A stretch of 22,329 bases of DNA from JAZRWQ01 sp045599805 (GTDB taxonomy: Bacteria; Bacillota; Clostridia; Oscillospirales; UMGS1783). The notes under the pieces are model-generated. The model was not told the origin of the DNA. It worked only from the letters and a program-made list of their open reading frames with translations, and ran no database searches. Shown here one piece after another: positions 13,771 through 20,923 of this stretch. The stretch covers positions 1 through 22,329 of the forward strand of contig JAZRWQ010000120.1 in assembly GCA_045599805.1 (NCBI GenBank), given 5' to 3'. Within the stretch, counting starts at the first letter, position 1. Every line of letters starts with the position of its first letter. A program made the translations under genes and the position numbers.

Positions 13771-15990
13771 TTAGTCAGCTACTGTTTGCTCTGCTCGGAA
13801 CTCAACGGTTATTACCGTGCCCGGGGCAACCTTTGTGCCTGCCTCAACGCTTTGCCAGGTTGCGACAACGCTTCCGTCATAGTTGCTTGCGCCCTCTATC
13901 TTGATATTGAGTCCCTCATTTATCAGTTTCGTATTCGCATCATATGCGCTGTCGCCCACAACGTTGGGTACTTCGACCTCATTTTCCGGCTGCGCACCGT
14001 TGGTATAGAGAATTACCGTGCCCGAAATGGGAAGAGGCTGATCTGCCGCGGGCACCTGATTTTCTATCTTGCCGCTGCCGCCTATGATACGCGAATTGAG
14101 TCCGAGATCGCTTAATTTCATTCTCGCATCGTCGGCATCGGTATCAATAAGGAAGGGAACGGTTATGGTTTCTTCCATATCGCTGCTTGAATACTGCGGC
14201 GTGTAGTCGTAATAGTCAAGTATATCCTTCATAAGGTTGCCGGCAACAGGTGCCGCAAGCACGCCGCCGTATGGAGGATAAACCTGCGGCTGATCGAGGA
14301 TTATCAGTACGGCGTACTGGGGATCGTCGGCAGGAGCAAAAGCAACGAAGGAAGCGATGCTTTCATATCTGCCCGTGTCGCCCTCAACATAGGTGCCGAG
14401 CTTTTCCGACGTGCCCGACTTGCCGCAGATGCGGTAGCCCTTGATATAGGCATTGACACCGCCGCCGTTGGTTACAACTTCCTCCATCATGGAAACGACC
14501 TTGTTTGCGGTCGACTCGCTTATAGTCTGACACTTTATGGTGGGCTCAAACGCCTTAACCGTATTGCCGTCATCATCAACTATCTTGCTTACAACGTATG
14601 GCTGCATAAGCTTACCGCCGTTGGCTATCGAGCTTACAGCCGATATGAGCTGTATGGGAGTTACGCGGAAGCCCTGACCGAATGCGGCGCAGGCAAATTC
14701 AACCGGGCCGAGGCTCTCATCCGAGAAGAATATACCGTTACCCTCGCCCGGCAGGTCTATGCCGGTGGGCTCGGTAAGTCCGAAGCCGGTGAAGTATTCT
14801 TTATATTTTTCCTTGCCGATAAGCGCGCCTATCTCCATAAACGCAGGGTTGCAGGAATTGCTTAAGGCTTCCTGAAAATTCTGCGCACCGTGACCGGCAA
14901 CGTTATCGCAATGTATTATAGTGCCTTCGATATCCTTATAGCCGTTGCAGTAAAAGCCGCTCGCGTCATTTACAAGCCCCTCTTCAACAGCCATTGAGGT
15001 TACAAGAGTTTTAAAGGTCGAGCCCGGCTCGTACTGGTCGGAAACGGTAACGTTACGCCACTGCTTGTTCAAGGCATCGGAGAGGAAATTATCATAATCC
15101 GCACCGCTTAGCTGCTCTAACTGTGTCAGTGCGGTAGGGTTGGTAAGGGTGAACGGATCGTTGAGGTCGAAATTGGGATACTTCGCCATGCCGAGCACCT
15201 TGCCGGTTTTTACTTCCATGACAATGCCTGCGGCATAACCGGTTATCTGGTCGTTTACATATGCCTGCTCAAGGCGTTTTTCAAGATAATGCTGTATGGT
15301 TTCATCCAGCGTTGTTACAAGGCTGTAACCGTTTTCCGGCTCGATGTATTTTTCATATTCAACCGACATATCAAGGCCGTTTGCGTTTTTTATCGCGATG
15401 ACTCTGCCCGGTTTACCGGAAAGGTATTCGTCATATTCCGCTTCAAGTCCGGCAAGCCCCTGACTGTCCGCGCCGACAAAGCCTATCACATGTGATGCGA
15501 AGGAGCCTAAAGGGTAATAGCGCTTGGGATCGTCGAGCACCGAAAGATGCTGTTCCAGGTCGTGTTCATCGGCAAAGGCGAGAATCTTATCGGCAACATC
15601 CTGCTCTACCTGACGGGCAAGAACAACATAATAGCTTTCTTTTTTCAGCGCCTCATCCATATCCTCCTGCGAAATGCCGAGAAGTGAAGACACGCTTGTT
15701 CTTATAAGCTCTCGGTCGGTATCGCTTTCTATGGTTATCGGAGAAAGAATGACCTTATACGCCGTTGCGCTTTCGGCAAGCACCTTTATGTTGCAGTCAT
15801 AGATAGCACCGCGAGATGCGGAAATGGATATATCGCTGGTTTGCTGTGAAAGTGCGCGGCTTTGCAGTTCTTCTCCCTGTATCATCTGGATTTTAAAAAG
15901 AACGCCGAGCAGAATCACGAAAACCACCACTATCGCGATGAATACCCAAAATATTCTGCTTACCATTTTTTGCGATGGTGCCTGCCTCAT
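13771..15990 (-). CDS. ftsI: Class B penicillin-binding protein with two PASTA domains (FtsI/PBP2B/SpoVD type)
   Basis: This is the septal transpeptidase that crosslinks new peptidoglycan made by FtsW. Of 739 residues, 1-10 are cytosolic, about 12-33 form one membrane helix, then come the PBP dimerisation domain (RGAIYD at 60-65), the transpeptidase domain with STFK at 324-327, SCN at 379-381 and KSGT at 524-527, and two PASTA repeats at about 607-665 and 671-732, a feature of Gram-positive division PBPs. I chose the ATG at 15990 because AAAGGAGC lies seven bases upstream and the longer frame (GTG at 16065) runs across a strong hairpin. Two PASTA domains fit the PbpB type, but a SpoVD role cannot be excluded. 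It follows ftsL by 101 bp, the largest gap inside the main operon. Confidence 0.95.
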   Translation of the reverse strand: MRQAPSQKMVSRIFWVFIAIVVVFVILLGVLFKIQMIQGEELQSRALSQQTSDISISASRGAIYDCNIKVLAESATAYKVILSPITIESDTDRELIRTSVSSLLGISQEDMDEALKKESYYVVLARQVEQDVADKILAFADEHDLEQHLSVLDDPKRYYPLGSFASHVIGFVGADSQGLAGLEAEYDEYLSGKPGRVIAIKNANGLDMSVEYEKYIEPENGYSLVTTLDETIQHYLEKRLEQAYVNDQITGYAAGIVMEVKTGKVLGMAKYPNFDLNDPFTLTNPTALTQLEQLSGADYDNFLSDALNKQWRNVTVSDQYEPGSTFKTLVTSMAVEEGLVNDASGFYCNGYKDIEGTIIHCDNVAGHGAQNFQEALSNSCNPAFMEIGALIGKEKYKEYFTGFGLTEPTGIDLPGEGNGIFFSDESLGPVEFACAAFGQGFRVTPIQLISAVSSIANGGKLMQPYVVSKIVDDDGNTVKAFEPTIKCQTISESTANKVVSMMEEVVTNGGGVNAYIKGYRICGKSGTSEKLGTYVEGDTGRYESIASFVAFAPADDPQYAVLIILDQPQVYPPYGGVLAAPVAGNLMKDILDYYDYTPQYSSSDMEETITVPFLIDTDADDARMKLSDLGLNSRIIGGSGKIENQVPAADQPLPISGTVILYTNGAQPENEVEVPNVVGDSAYDANTKLINEGLNIKIEGASNYDGSVVATWQSVEAGTKVAPGTVITVEFRAEQTVAD

Positions 15991-16011
15991 AGTTTGCTCC
16001 TTTTTTGAAAA

Positions 16012-16037
16012 TGCCGCTGTCATTATTGACAGCGGCA
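16012..16037 (-). promoter_or_regulatory. Hairpin in the ftsL-ftsI gap (possible partial terminator or RNA processing site)
   Basis: TGCCGCTGTCA (16012-16022) and TGACAGCGGCA (16027-16037) form a perfect 11-bp stem with a four-base loop. On the minus-strand transcript it is followed by TTTTC and then the ftsI ribosome site about a dozen bases on. The short U run suggests weak termination or a stability element. Confidence 0.65.
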
Positions 16038-16091
16038 AAAAAATCTTCCTCTGCTGCCTTATCACATTCCTCTAATATGTGTAGGCAAAAG

Positions 16092-16484
16092 TTATCTGAA
16101 ATATTCCCAAACAACTGAAAAGTTTTTAAACAGATCGCCGAATACGCCGTTATCATCATTTTCAATAACTACCGCTTTATCGGCGGAATCCAAAGAAACG
16201 TATTCTATCTGATGCTGTTCAAGCTTGCTCATGCCGAGCTGGTTTACCGCAATATCCTCCACAAGACGCAGATCTGCTTTTGCGGCAAGGCTGATATTGA
16301 GCTGCTTTTCATTATTAAGCAGCTCTTCGTACTGCTCGTCAAGCGCGCTTAATTTTGCGGCCTTTTCGTTATAGCTCGCATCACAGTAAATTTTATATGC
16401 CATAAGAGAGAACATAACCGCAACGGCCAAAACGGCAATAAATGTTCCGCCGAAACGAATTTTCTTTCTCTTTGTTTTCTGCAT
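16092..16484 (-). CDS. ftsL: Cell division protein FtsL (FtsL/DivIC-like)
   Basis: This 130-residue bitopic protein has a short basic cytosolic start (KTKRKKIRF), one transmembrane helix at about 11-29 and an extracytoplasmic stretch at about 35-80 rich in Leu, Glu, Lys and Asn that should form a coiled coil, ending in the DIAVNQLGMSKLE-type segment that FtsL and DivIC proteins share. FtsL forms a complex with DivIC/FtsB and FtsQ and activates FtsW-PBP. The sequence family is weakly conserved; the call rests on topology and on the position between rsmH and ftsI. The start at 16484 is 15 bp after rsmH and has only a modest ribosome site (GAG, with GGGG close to the ATG). The tail of about 35 residues after the coiled coil is acidic. 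Confidence 0.87.
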   Translation of the reverse strand: MQKTKRKKIRFGGTFIAVLAVAVMFSLMAYKIYCDASYNEKAAKLSALDEQYEELLNNEKQLNISLAAKADLRLVEDIAVNQLGMSKLEQHQIEYVSLDSADKAVVIENDDNGVFGDLFKNFSVVWEYFR

Positions 16485-16499
16485 TCCCCATCACTCTTT

Positions 16500-17432
16500 C
16501 TATATCCTTCGGGCTATCCTGAGCTTTGCGCTTGCAGCCCTGCGGTTTTCAAGTATCTGCTCATCGCTTGCCGTTATAGGCTTGCGGTTTACTATTTCAA
16601 GTATCGGATGCCGGTTGCATACGCATACCGGGAAATCCGGTGGGCAGGAGCATTTAAGACTCATTTCGTTAAATGCCGTTTTTACTATTCTGTCTTCCAG
16701 CGAATGAAAGCTTATTATCGCTATTCTGCCGCCGATATTCAAAAGCTTCGGTATCTGATTTACCGCCTCGGTAACCTCGGCAAGCTCATCGTTTACAGCT
16801 ATCCTGAGAGCCTGGAAGGAGCGTTTTGCCGGATGCTGGTCTTCTTTGCGTGAAGCACCGGGCAGAGCCGCTTTTATTATTTCAACAAGCTCGAAGGTGG
16901 TTTTTATCGGAGCTTTTTCTCTTTCTCTTACAATCCTTTCGGCAATTCTTCTGCTGAACTTTTCTTCGCCGAACCGCCAAAGGATATCTGCTATTTCCTC
17001 TTTGGAGTAGGTATTGACTATATCGTATGCCGAAAGATAAGACTCTCTGTCCATGCGCATGTCAAGCGGCGCATCGAATCTGAAAGAGAAGCCTCTCTCT
17101 GCGGTATCTATCTGGTAGGACGAAACACCAAGGTCCATAAGCGCACCGTCTATGCCCTCTATACCGAGATCATCGAGAACGCTTTTTATTTCGGAAAATC
17201 TCGCATGAACTATCCTTACTCTGTCGGAGTAATCTTTAAGTCTTTCGGTGCAGGCCTTTATGGCATCGGCATCGCGGTCGATACAGATAAGCAGTCCCTT
17301 ATCGGAAAGCCTTTTGGCTATTTCAAGGGAATGACCGCCGCCGCCTGCGGTGCAGTCGACATATATGCCGTCGGGCTTAATGTTCAGGCCCTCTATGCAT
17401 TCGTTAAGCAGTACCGAAACGTGTTTGAACAT
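16500..17432 (-). CDS. rsmH: 16S rRNA (cytosine1402-N4)-methyltransferase RsmH
   Basis: RsmH (MraW) N4-methylates C1402 in the ribosomal P site. The protein of 310 residues opens with the canonical MFKHVSVLLNE, has SAM motif I VDCTAGGGGHS at 25-35, CIDRD further on, DGALMDLGVSSYQID and near the end ISFHSLEDRIVK. I prefer the ATG at 17432 over the one at 17441: AAGGA lies eight bases upstream of the former but directly abuts the latter, and family members begin at this point. The gene starts about 11 bp after the mraZ stop, and its ribosome site overlaps that stop, so translation is probably coupled. Order mraZ-rsmH-ftsL is the usual start of dcw clusters. Confidence 0.97.
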   Translation of the reverse strand: MFKHVSVLLNECIEGLNIKPDGIYVDCTAGGGGHSLEIAKRLSDKGLLICIDRDADAIKACTERLKDYSDRVRIVHARFSEIKSVLDDLGIEGIDGALMDLGVSSYQIDTAERGFSFRFDAPLDMRMDRESYLSAYDIVNTYSKEEIADILWRFGEEKFSRRIAERIVREREKAPIKTTFELVEIIKAALPGASRKEDQHPAKRSFQALRIAVNDELAEVTEAVNQIPKLLNIGGRIAIISFHSLEDRIVKTAFNEMSLKCSCPPDFPVCVCNRHPILEIVNRKPITASDEQILENRRAASAKLRIARRI

Positions 17433-17443
17433 ACCGTCCATCC

Positions 17444-17863
17444 TTAAAACCCGAGCTGCGACATCAGCTCAACAACATCGTCCGCCGATACGCTCGACTC
17501 GGACTTATCAAAGGTCTCTCTGTCCCAAACCTCCGCTCTGTTTGACAGACCGGCTATGACAACATCCTTCGTTATTCCTGCAAAGGTGCGCAGATTCTGC
17601 GGTATTACCATTCTGCCCTGCGCATCTATTTCGGTTTCATAGGCGCCGGTAAACAGATAGCGCTGAATGGTTCTTGCCTGCGCCATGGGCAGCGCCTTTA
17701 CCTTTTCGGCAAGCACAGCCCACTCGTTAAGAGAATAAAGAGCAAGGCAGTTATCAAGTCCGCGGGTTATAACAAAACGCTCTCCCAGGTCCTCACGGAA
17801 ACGTGCAGGTACGCTTACTCTGCCCTTTGTATCGACAGTATGTTCATATCTTCCGAGAAGCAT
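17444..17863 (-). CDS. mraZ: Transcriptional regulator MraZ
   Basis: MraZ is a DNA-binding ring protein of the AbrB-like double-psi family that, in E. coli and mollicutes, binds GTGG/TGGG repeats before its own gene and controls the dcw operon. The 139-residue protein has the two expected repeats: DTKGRVSVPARFRE at 11-24 and DAQGRMVIPQNLR at 80-92. Start at 17863 follows a perfect AAAGGAGG site. It is first gene of the cluster. The 100 bases upstream carry a promoter and an array of GTGG boxes spaced about 10 bases apart, which fits autoregulation. Length and motifs are normal. Confidence 0.97.
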   Translation of the reverse strand: MLLGRYEHTVDTKGRVSVPARFREDLGERFVITRGLDNCLALYSLNEWAVLAEKVKALPMAQARTIQRYLFTGAYETEIDAQGRMVIPQNLRTFAGITKDVVIAGLSNRAEVWDRETFDKSESSVSADDVVELMSQLGF

Positions 17864-17891
17864 TTTTGCCTTCCTCCTTTCTCTTGAAATT

Positions 17892-17948
17892 TACCACTTT
17901 ACCCCACTCAATGGGTTATTTCACCAAATCGTACCACCATTATACCAC
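17892..17948 (-). promoter_or_regulatory. mraZ: Putative MraZ operator: helically phased GTGG boxes
   Basis: On the minus strand GTGGTA occurs three times (17948-17943, 17937-17932, 17897-17892), with variants TTGGTGA (17927-17921) and GTGGGGTA (17907-17900). The TGG cores begin at 17947, 17936, 17926, 17906 and 17896, i.e. spaced 11, 10, 20 and 10, one face of the helix. Known MraZ sites in other bacteria are TGGG or GTGG repeats at about 10-bp steps. The first box overlaps the extended -10, the last lies close to the mraZ ribosome site. Confidence 0.75.
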
Positions 17949-17966
17949 ATTGCGAAAAATAATCAA
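17939..17966 (-). promoter_or_regulatory. Promoter of the dcw cluster (mraZ)
   Basis: On the minus strand TTGATT (17961-17966) and a perfect TATAAT (17939-17944) are 16 bases apart, and TGG before the -10 makes it an extended -10 promoter. The transcript would start about 70 bases before mraZ and the MraZ boxes lie over and after the start point. Confidence 0.82.
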
Positions 17967-18020
17967 GAGTTTTTGGCAAAAAACTTGCCTGATTTTTAAT
18001 ATTTTTTTCGTGAAAAAGGC

Positions 18021-18052
18021 AAAAAAAATAAGCCGAAGATCTACTTCGGCTT
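18021..18052 (-). terminator. Intrinsic terminator of the RluA-family gene
   Basis: On the minus strand AAGCCGAAG (18052-18044) pairs with CTTCGGCTT (18038-18030) around a five-base loop, followed by ATTTTTTTT (18029-18021). It lies 12 bp after the stop and separates this gene from the dcw promoter. Confidence 0.93.
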
Positions 18053-18064
18053 TGGGATGTATTA

Positions 18065-18949
18065 TTATTTCATCAGGGATTTCATGTCGTCCGGAATATC
18101 GCGGGAAAATTCCATTTGCCTGCCGGTTACGGGATGTGTGAATCTTACGGCGTGAGAATGAAGCGCGGGACGTGATATCAGTTTTTTATCCTCTGCCCCG
18201 TACAGAAAGTCGCCCACAAGCGGACAGCCTATTGACGCCATGTGCAATCGTATCTGATGCGTACGTCCGGTTTTGAGTTTGAGACGTACAAGAGAATACG
18301 GCGGCAGTATGCGCAAAGTTTCATAACAGGTCAGCGCCGGTGCGCCGTTCTCACTTATTTTTCGTTTTATGAGCGAGCTTTCATCGCGCGCTACCGGAAG
18401 ATCTATTTTTCCTTTCCCGGGGCTTGGAACGCCATTGACAACGGCGAGGTATTCCCTCTCAAAAGCATCGGTATGCAGTTTTCTGCGCAGGTATTCATGA
18501 CAGTAGGCGTTTTTCGCGACCACCATAAGTCCGGTAGTTCCGCGGTCAAGACGGTTTACAACATGGAGGCTTATATGCTCATCGTCAAAATAAAAGGCAA
18601 GAGCGTTTGCAAGGGTGCAGGGACCGTCAGCCGCTTCGGAAGCGTATGCCACCATCCCGGCAGGCTTGTTTATCAGAATGAGGTGTTCGTCCTCAAAAAC
18701 GATATCGAGCGGATAATGTATTTTTTTTACCGTCTTCAAAGAGGGTGCATCGGATATGTCGAACATGATCAGATCACCGCTTTTTACCAAGGCGTTAGTA
18801 AATACTCTTACGCCGTTAAGCAATATTCCGTTGTCGCGAAGCTTCACCTTTGAGATGAGAGATGACGACACACCCATGCTTTTCATAAGCACGGTTTTGA
18901 CGTCAAGTCCGTCAAGTTCGGCGGTGATTTTCCTCTCAAGATATTGCAT
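18065..18949 (-). CDS. RluA-family RNA pseudouridine synthase
   Basis: This 294-residue enzyme converts uridine to pseudouridine in rRNA or tRNA. An N-terminal S4-like RNA-binding domain spans about 13-70 (SLISKVKLRDNGILLNG), then the catalytic domain with INKPAGM at 93-99, the active-site motif NRLDRGTTGL at 132-141 (Asp135 catalytic) and KTGRTHQIRLHMASIG near the C-terminal part. Length and layout fit the RluD/YlyB type in Firmicutes. The ATG follows GAGGTG by six bases and a clean promoter. It is a single-gene transcript upstream of the dcw cluster, divergent from an AraC-type regulator. The exact target uridines cannot be told from the sequence. Confidence 0.93.
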   Translation of the reverse strand: MQYLERKITAELDGLDVKTVLMKSMGVSSSLISKVKLRDNGILLNGVRVFTNALVKSGDLIMFDISDAPSLKTVKKIHYPLDIVFEDEHLILINKPAGMVAYASEAADGPCTLANALAFYFDDEHISLHVVNRLDRGTTGLMVVAKNAYCHEYLRRKLHTDAFEREYLAVVNGVPSPGKGKIDLPVARDESSLIKRKISENGAPALTCYETLRILPPYSLVRLKLKTGRTHQIRLHMASIGCPLVGDFLYGAEDKKLISRPALHSHAVRFTHPVTGRQMEFSRDIPDDMKSLMK

Positions 18950-18980
18950 TTATGCACCTCAGATTATAAATTATAGCCTA

Positions 18981-19009
18981 ATTATAATTTAAATAAAAAA
19001 TTTTTGCAA
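18981..19009 (-). promoter_or_regulatory. Promoter of the RluA-family gene
   Basis: On the minus strand TTGCAA (19004-19009) and a perfect TATAAT (18981-18986) are 17 bases apart. A second TATAAT-like site lies about ten bases downstream. Confidence 0.75.
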
Positions 19010-19037
19010 TATTTTGACTAAAAATTAAAAAAATATA

Positions 19038-19067
19038 TTGAAATATGGAATATATATAGTATATAAT
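19038..19067 (+). promoter_or_regulatory. Promoter of the AraC-type regulator gene
   Basis: TTGAAA (19038-19043) and a perfect TATAAT (19062-19067) are 18 bases apart, in a very AT-rich divergent region. AAAGGAGG (19087-19094) follows as the ribosome site. Confidence 0.7.
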
Positions 19068-19102
19068 ATAAAAACATTCTCGTAAGAAAGGAGGAACCGT
19101 TT

Positions 19103-19936
19103 ATGCCGGAATTCAAACTCGGACTGTCGGGCGCTGCCGCCATCTCCGCAGACACCGGAGACAAGATAAATATCATAAGCTTCTTAAGCGAACTGAGCCC
19201 CGCACAGACCGGCGAATATAAAATACTATCCGCCTACGGCATGTACATGGTTACCTCCGGAAGCGCATCTCTGAACATGATAAACAATAAGTATTTTGTT
19301 AAAGAGGGCGATTTGTTTTTCACCTTCCCCACAAAATCTTTCTTTATCTCGGATATGGATAATTTTCAGTATATCCAGATACTGTTCTTCGGCGGCAGAG
19401 GCGCAAAGCTTATAAACAAATCGGGCGTGAGCGCAGACAATCCGGTAGTTTCGGATAAGGGCGAGCTTAAGGATCTGTGGTCGCAATGCCACCAGATGCA
19501 AAACGGTAGCAATACCGAGCTGCTTGCCGAGTCGCTTATACTTATGACCATGGCAAATATCTCGGTCGTTCAGACTCAAAGCCAGAAGTATGCTTCGACC
19601 AGTATGGAATCCGTTCGCCAGTACATAGATACTCACTACAACGATGCATCCATATCGCTTCAGAGCGTGAGCGCGAAGTTCGGCTACAACTTCCATTACG
19701 TTTCGCGTTCTTTCAAAGAGAAGTTCGGCAAATCCTTCTCCGAATACCTCACCTTCATAAGAATCCACAAGGCCTGCGAGCTTATGGATGAGGGGCTTTC
19801 AAACATAAGCAACATTTCCAACTTCATAGGATACAGCGATCCTTTATATTTCTCGAGAGTTTTCTCGAAAGAAATCGGCTCGTCACCCAAGCAGTACGTT
19901 CAGGCGCTCAAAAAGAAACGCCAGAACAAAGGTTAA
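19103..19936 (+). CDS. AraC-family transcriptional regulator
   Basis: This 277-residue regulator has an N-terminal cupin-like ligand or sensing domain (about 20-110, with GDLFFTFP at 69-76) and a C-terminal AraC/XylS DNA-binding domain at about 168-270. The first helix-turn-helix is around 184-206 (SLQSVSAKFGYNFHYVSRSF) and the second around 233-256, with the family signature FIGYSDPLYFSRVF then GSSPKQY. Such proteins often respond to sugars or other small molecules and act on nearby genes, but the ligand here is unknown. Start ATG follows AAAGGAGG. It is divergent from the RluA gene and convergent with two lipoprotein genes; none is an obvious metabolic target, so it may act elsewhere. Confidence 0.93.
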   Translation: MPEFKLGLSGAAAISADTGDKINIISFLSELSPAQTGEYKILSAYGMYMVTSGSASLNMINNKYFVKEGDLFFTFPTKSFFISDMDNFQYIQILFFGGRGAKLINKSGVSADNPVVSDKGELKDLWSQCHQMQNGSNTELLAESLILMTMANISVVQTQSQKYASTSMESVRQYIDTHYNDASISLQSVSAKFGYNFHYVSRSFKEKFGKSFSEYLTFIRIHKACELMDEGLSNISNISNFIGYSDPLYFSRVFSKEIGSSPKQYVQALKKKRQNKG

Positions 19937-19954
19937 AATAATCCATATAAATTA

Positions 19955-19988
19955 AAGTCCGGCAGAGCATTCTGCCGGACTTATTTTT
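19955..19988. terminator. Bidirectional terminator between the AraC and PstS-like genes
   Basis: AAGTCCGGCAGA (19955-19966) and TCTGCCGGACTT (19971-19982) form a 12-bp stem with a GCAT loop. On the plus strand TTATTTTTATTT covers the end, on the minus strand TTTAATTT follows, so it can serve both convergent genes. Confidence 0.9.
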
Positions 19989-20910
19989 ATTTAACTACGT
20001 AGTTTTCGTTTTCGGCTATCTGCCTGCCCTGCTCGCCTGCAATCCAGTTATAGAGGATGCGCTCGGGCGAATCCTTTTTTGCATCCTTGCGGATAACAAC
20101 GTAGAAATCGTTGGTAAGCGGGTACTCACCGGAGGCGATGGTTTCATTGGAGGGCATGACGCCGTCCACCGCCAAGATTTTTGAGGTATCGAGGGTAGAA
20201 GATTCCATGGAGGTAAGATAATAGTAAACGGTATAGCCAAGCGCCTGGTTAGTGCCGCGGTAGTCGGCAACCGCATCAAGAAGCATTGACATTGAGCCTA
20301 CAACAAAATCGGTGGGGATATGATGCTCATAGTCGGTATCGGGGAAGAACAAATCGTAAAGCGTCTGCGAGCCGCTGTCCTTATTGCGCACATAGGCGTC
20401 TATCTTCAAATCTTCGCCGCCGACCTCGCTCCAGTTGGTTATTTTTCCGCCGTAGATATCCATTATCTGCTGCTGCGTTAAATTATCCGCCTTGTTGTTT
20501 TTGCCGGTGATGAAAACAAGGGCATCTACGCCTATCGGCGTAAATTCAAGCCCCGGCTCGTATGCGTCTATCAAAGCCTTGGTTTCTTCCGATGGCTCAT
20601 AGGCAAGAATTATATCGAATGTGCCGTCCATCAAAGCTTCGTAATTATCTGATGTAGAGCCTTCAAAAACTATTAAATCCGACGCTTCCGCGCGGGAAAT
20701 ATCAAGCGCCGTAGCGGTAAGCGCCTCGCCGAGCGGCAGAGCGGCAAGCGAGCCGCCCATGCGAGGATAGTTTTCCAACGTAAAAACAAATCCCTCCTTT
20801 TCGGGTTTTTGTTCGCTTTCCGACTGCGAAGGCTTCGTGGAGGGAGTGGCGCAGGAAGCAAGGGACAATATCATAATAAACGTTAAAATAAGTGCAGTTA
20901 TTCTTTTCAT
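19987..20910 (-). CDS. PstS-like substrate-binding lipoprotein
   Basis: This 307-residue secreted lipoprotein belongs to the phosphate-type periplasmic binding family. A lipoprotein signal ends at LASC with the lipidated Cys20. Family landmarks are the N-lobe anion loop region MGGSLAALPLGEAL (51-64), GTFDIILAYEPSEE (96-109), ALVFITGKNN (130-139), NLTQQQIMDIYGGKITNWSEVGG (143-165) and RNKDSGSQTLYDLF (175-188), the site that in PstS contacts phosphate. The usual GST of the first loop is GGS here. I chose the ATG at 20910 since AAAGGAG lies eight bases upstream and the signal peptide then starts with MKR; a longer frame begins at 20937. It follows another lipoprotein gene by 13 bp. No pstC, pstA or pstB is beside it, so phosphate uptake is not proven; another oxyanion or a sensing role is possible. 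Confidence 0.9.
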   Translation of the reverse strand: MKRITALILTFIMILSLASCATPSTKPSQSESEQKPEKEGFVFTLENYPRMGGSLAALPLGEALTATALDISRAEASDLIVFEGSTSDNYEALMDGTFDIILAYEPSEETKALIDAYEPGLEFTPIGVDALVFITGKNNKADNLTQQQIMDIYGGKITNWSEVGGEDLKIDAYVRNKDSGSQTLYDLFFPDTDYEHHIPTDFVVGSMSMLLDAVADYRGTNQALGYTVYYYLTSMESSTLDTSKILAVDGVMPSNETIASGEYPLTNDFYVVIRKDAKKDSPERILYNWIAGEQGRQIAENENYVVK

Positions 20911-20923
20911 ATCTTTTCTCCTT

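Noticed and set aside
19226..19768. Minus-strand open frame of 180 codons opposite the AraC-type gene.
   Set aside because: The plus strand encodes an evident AraC domain; the other frame shows no domain and no start signal.
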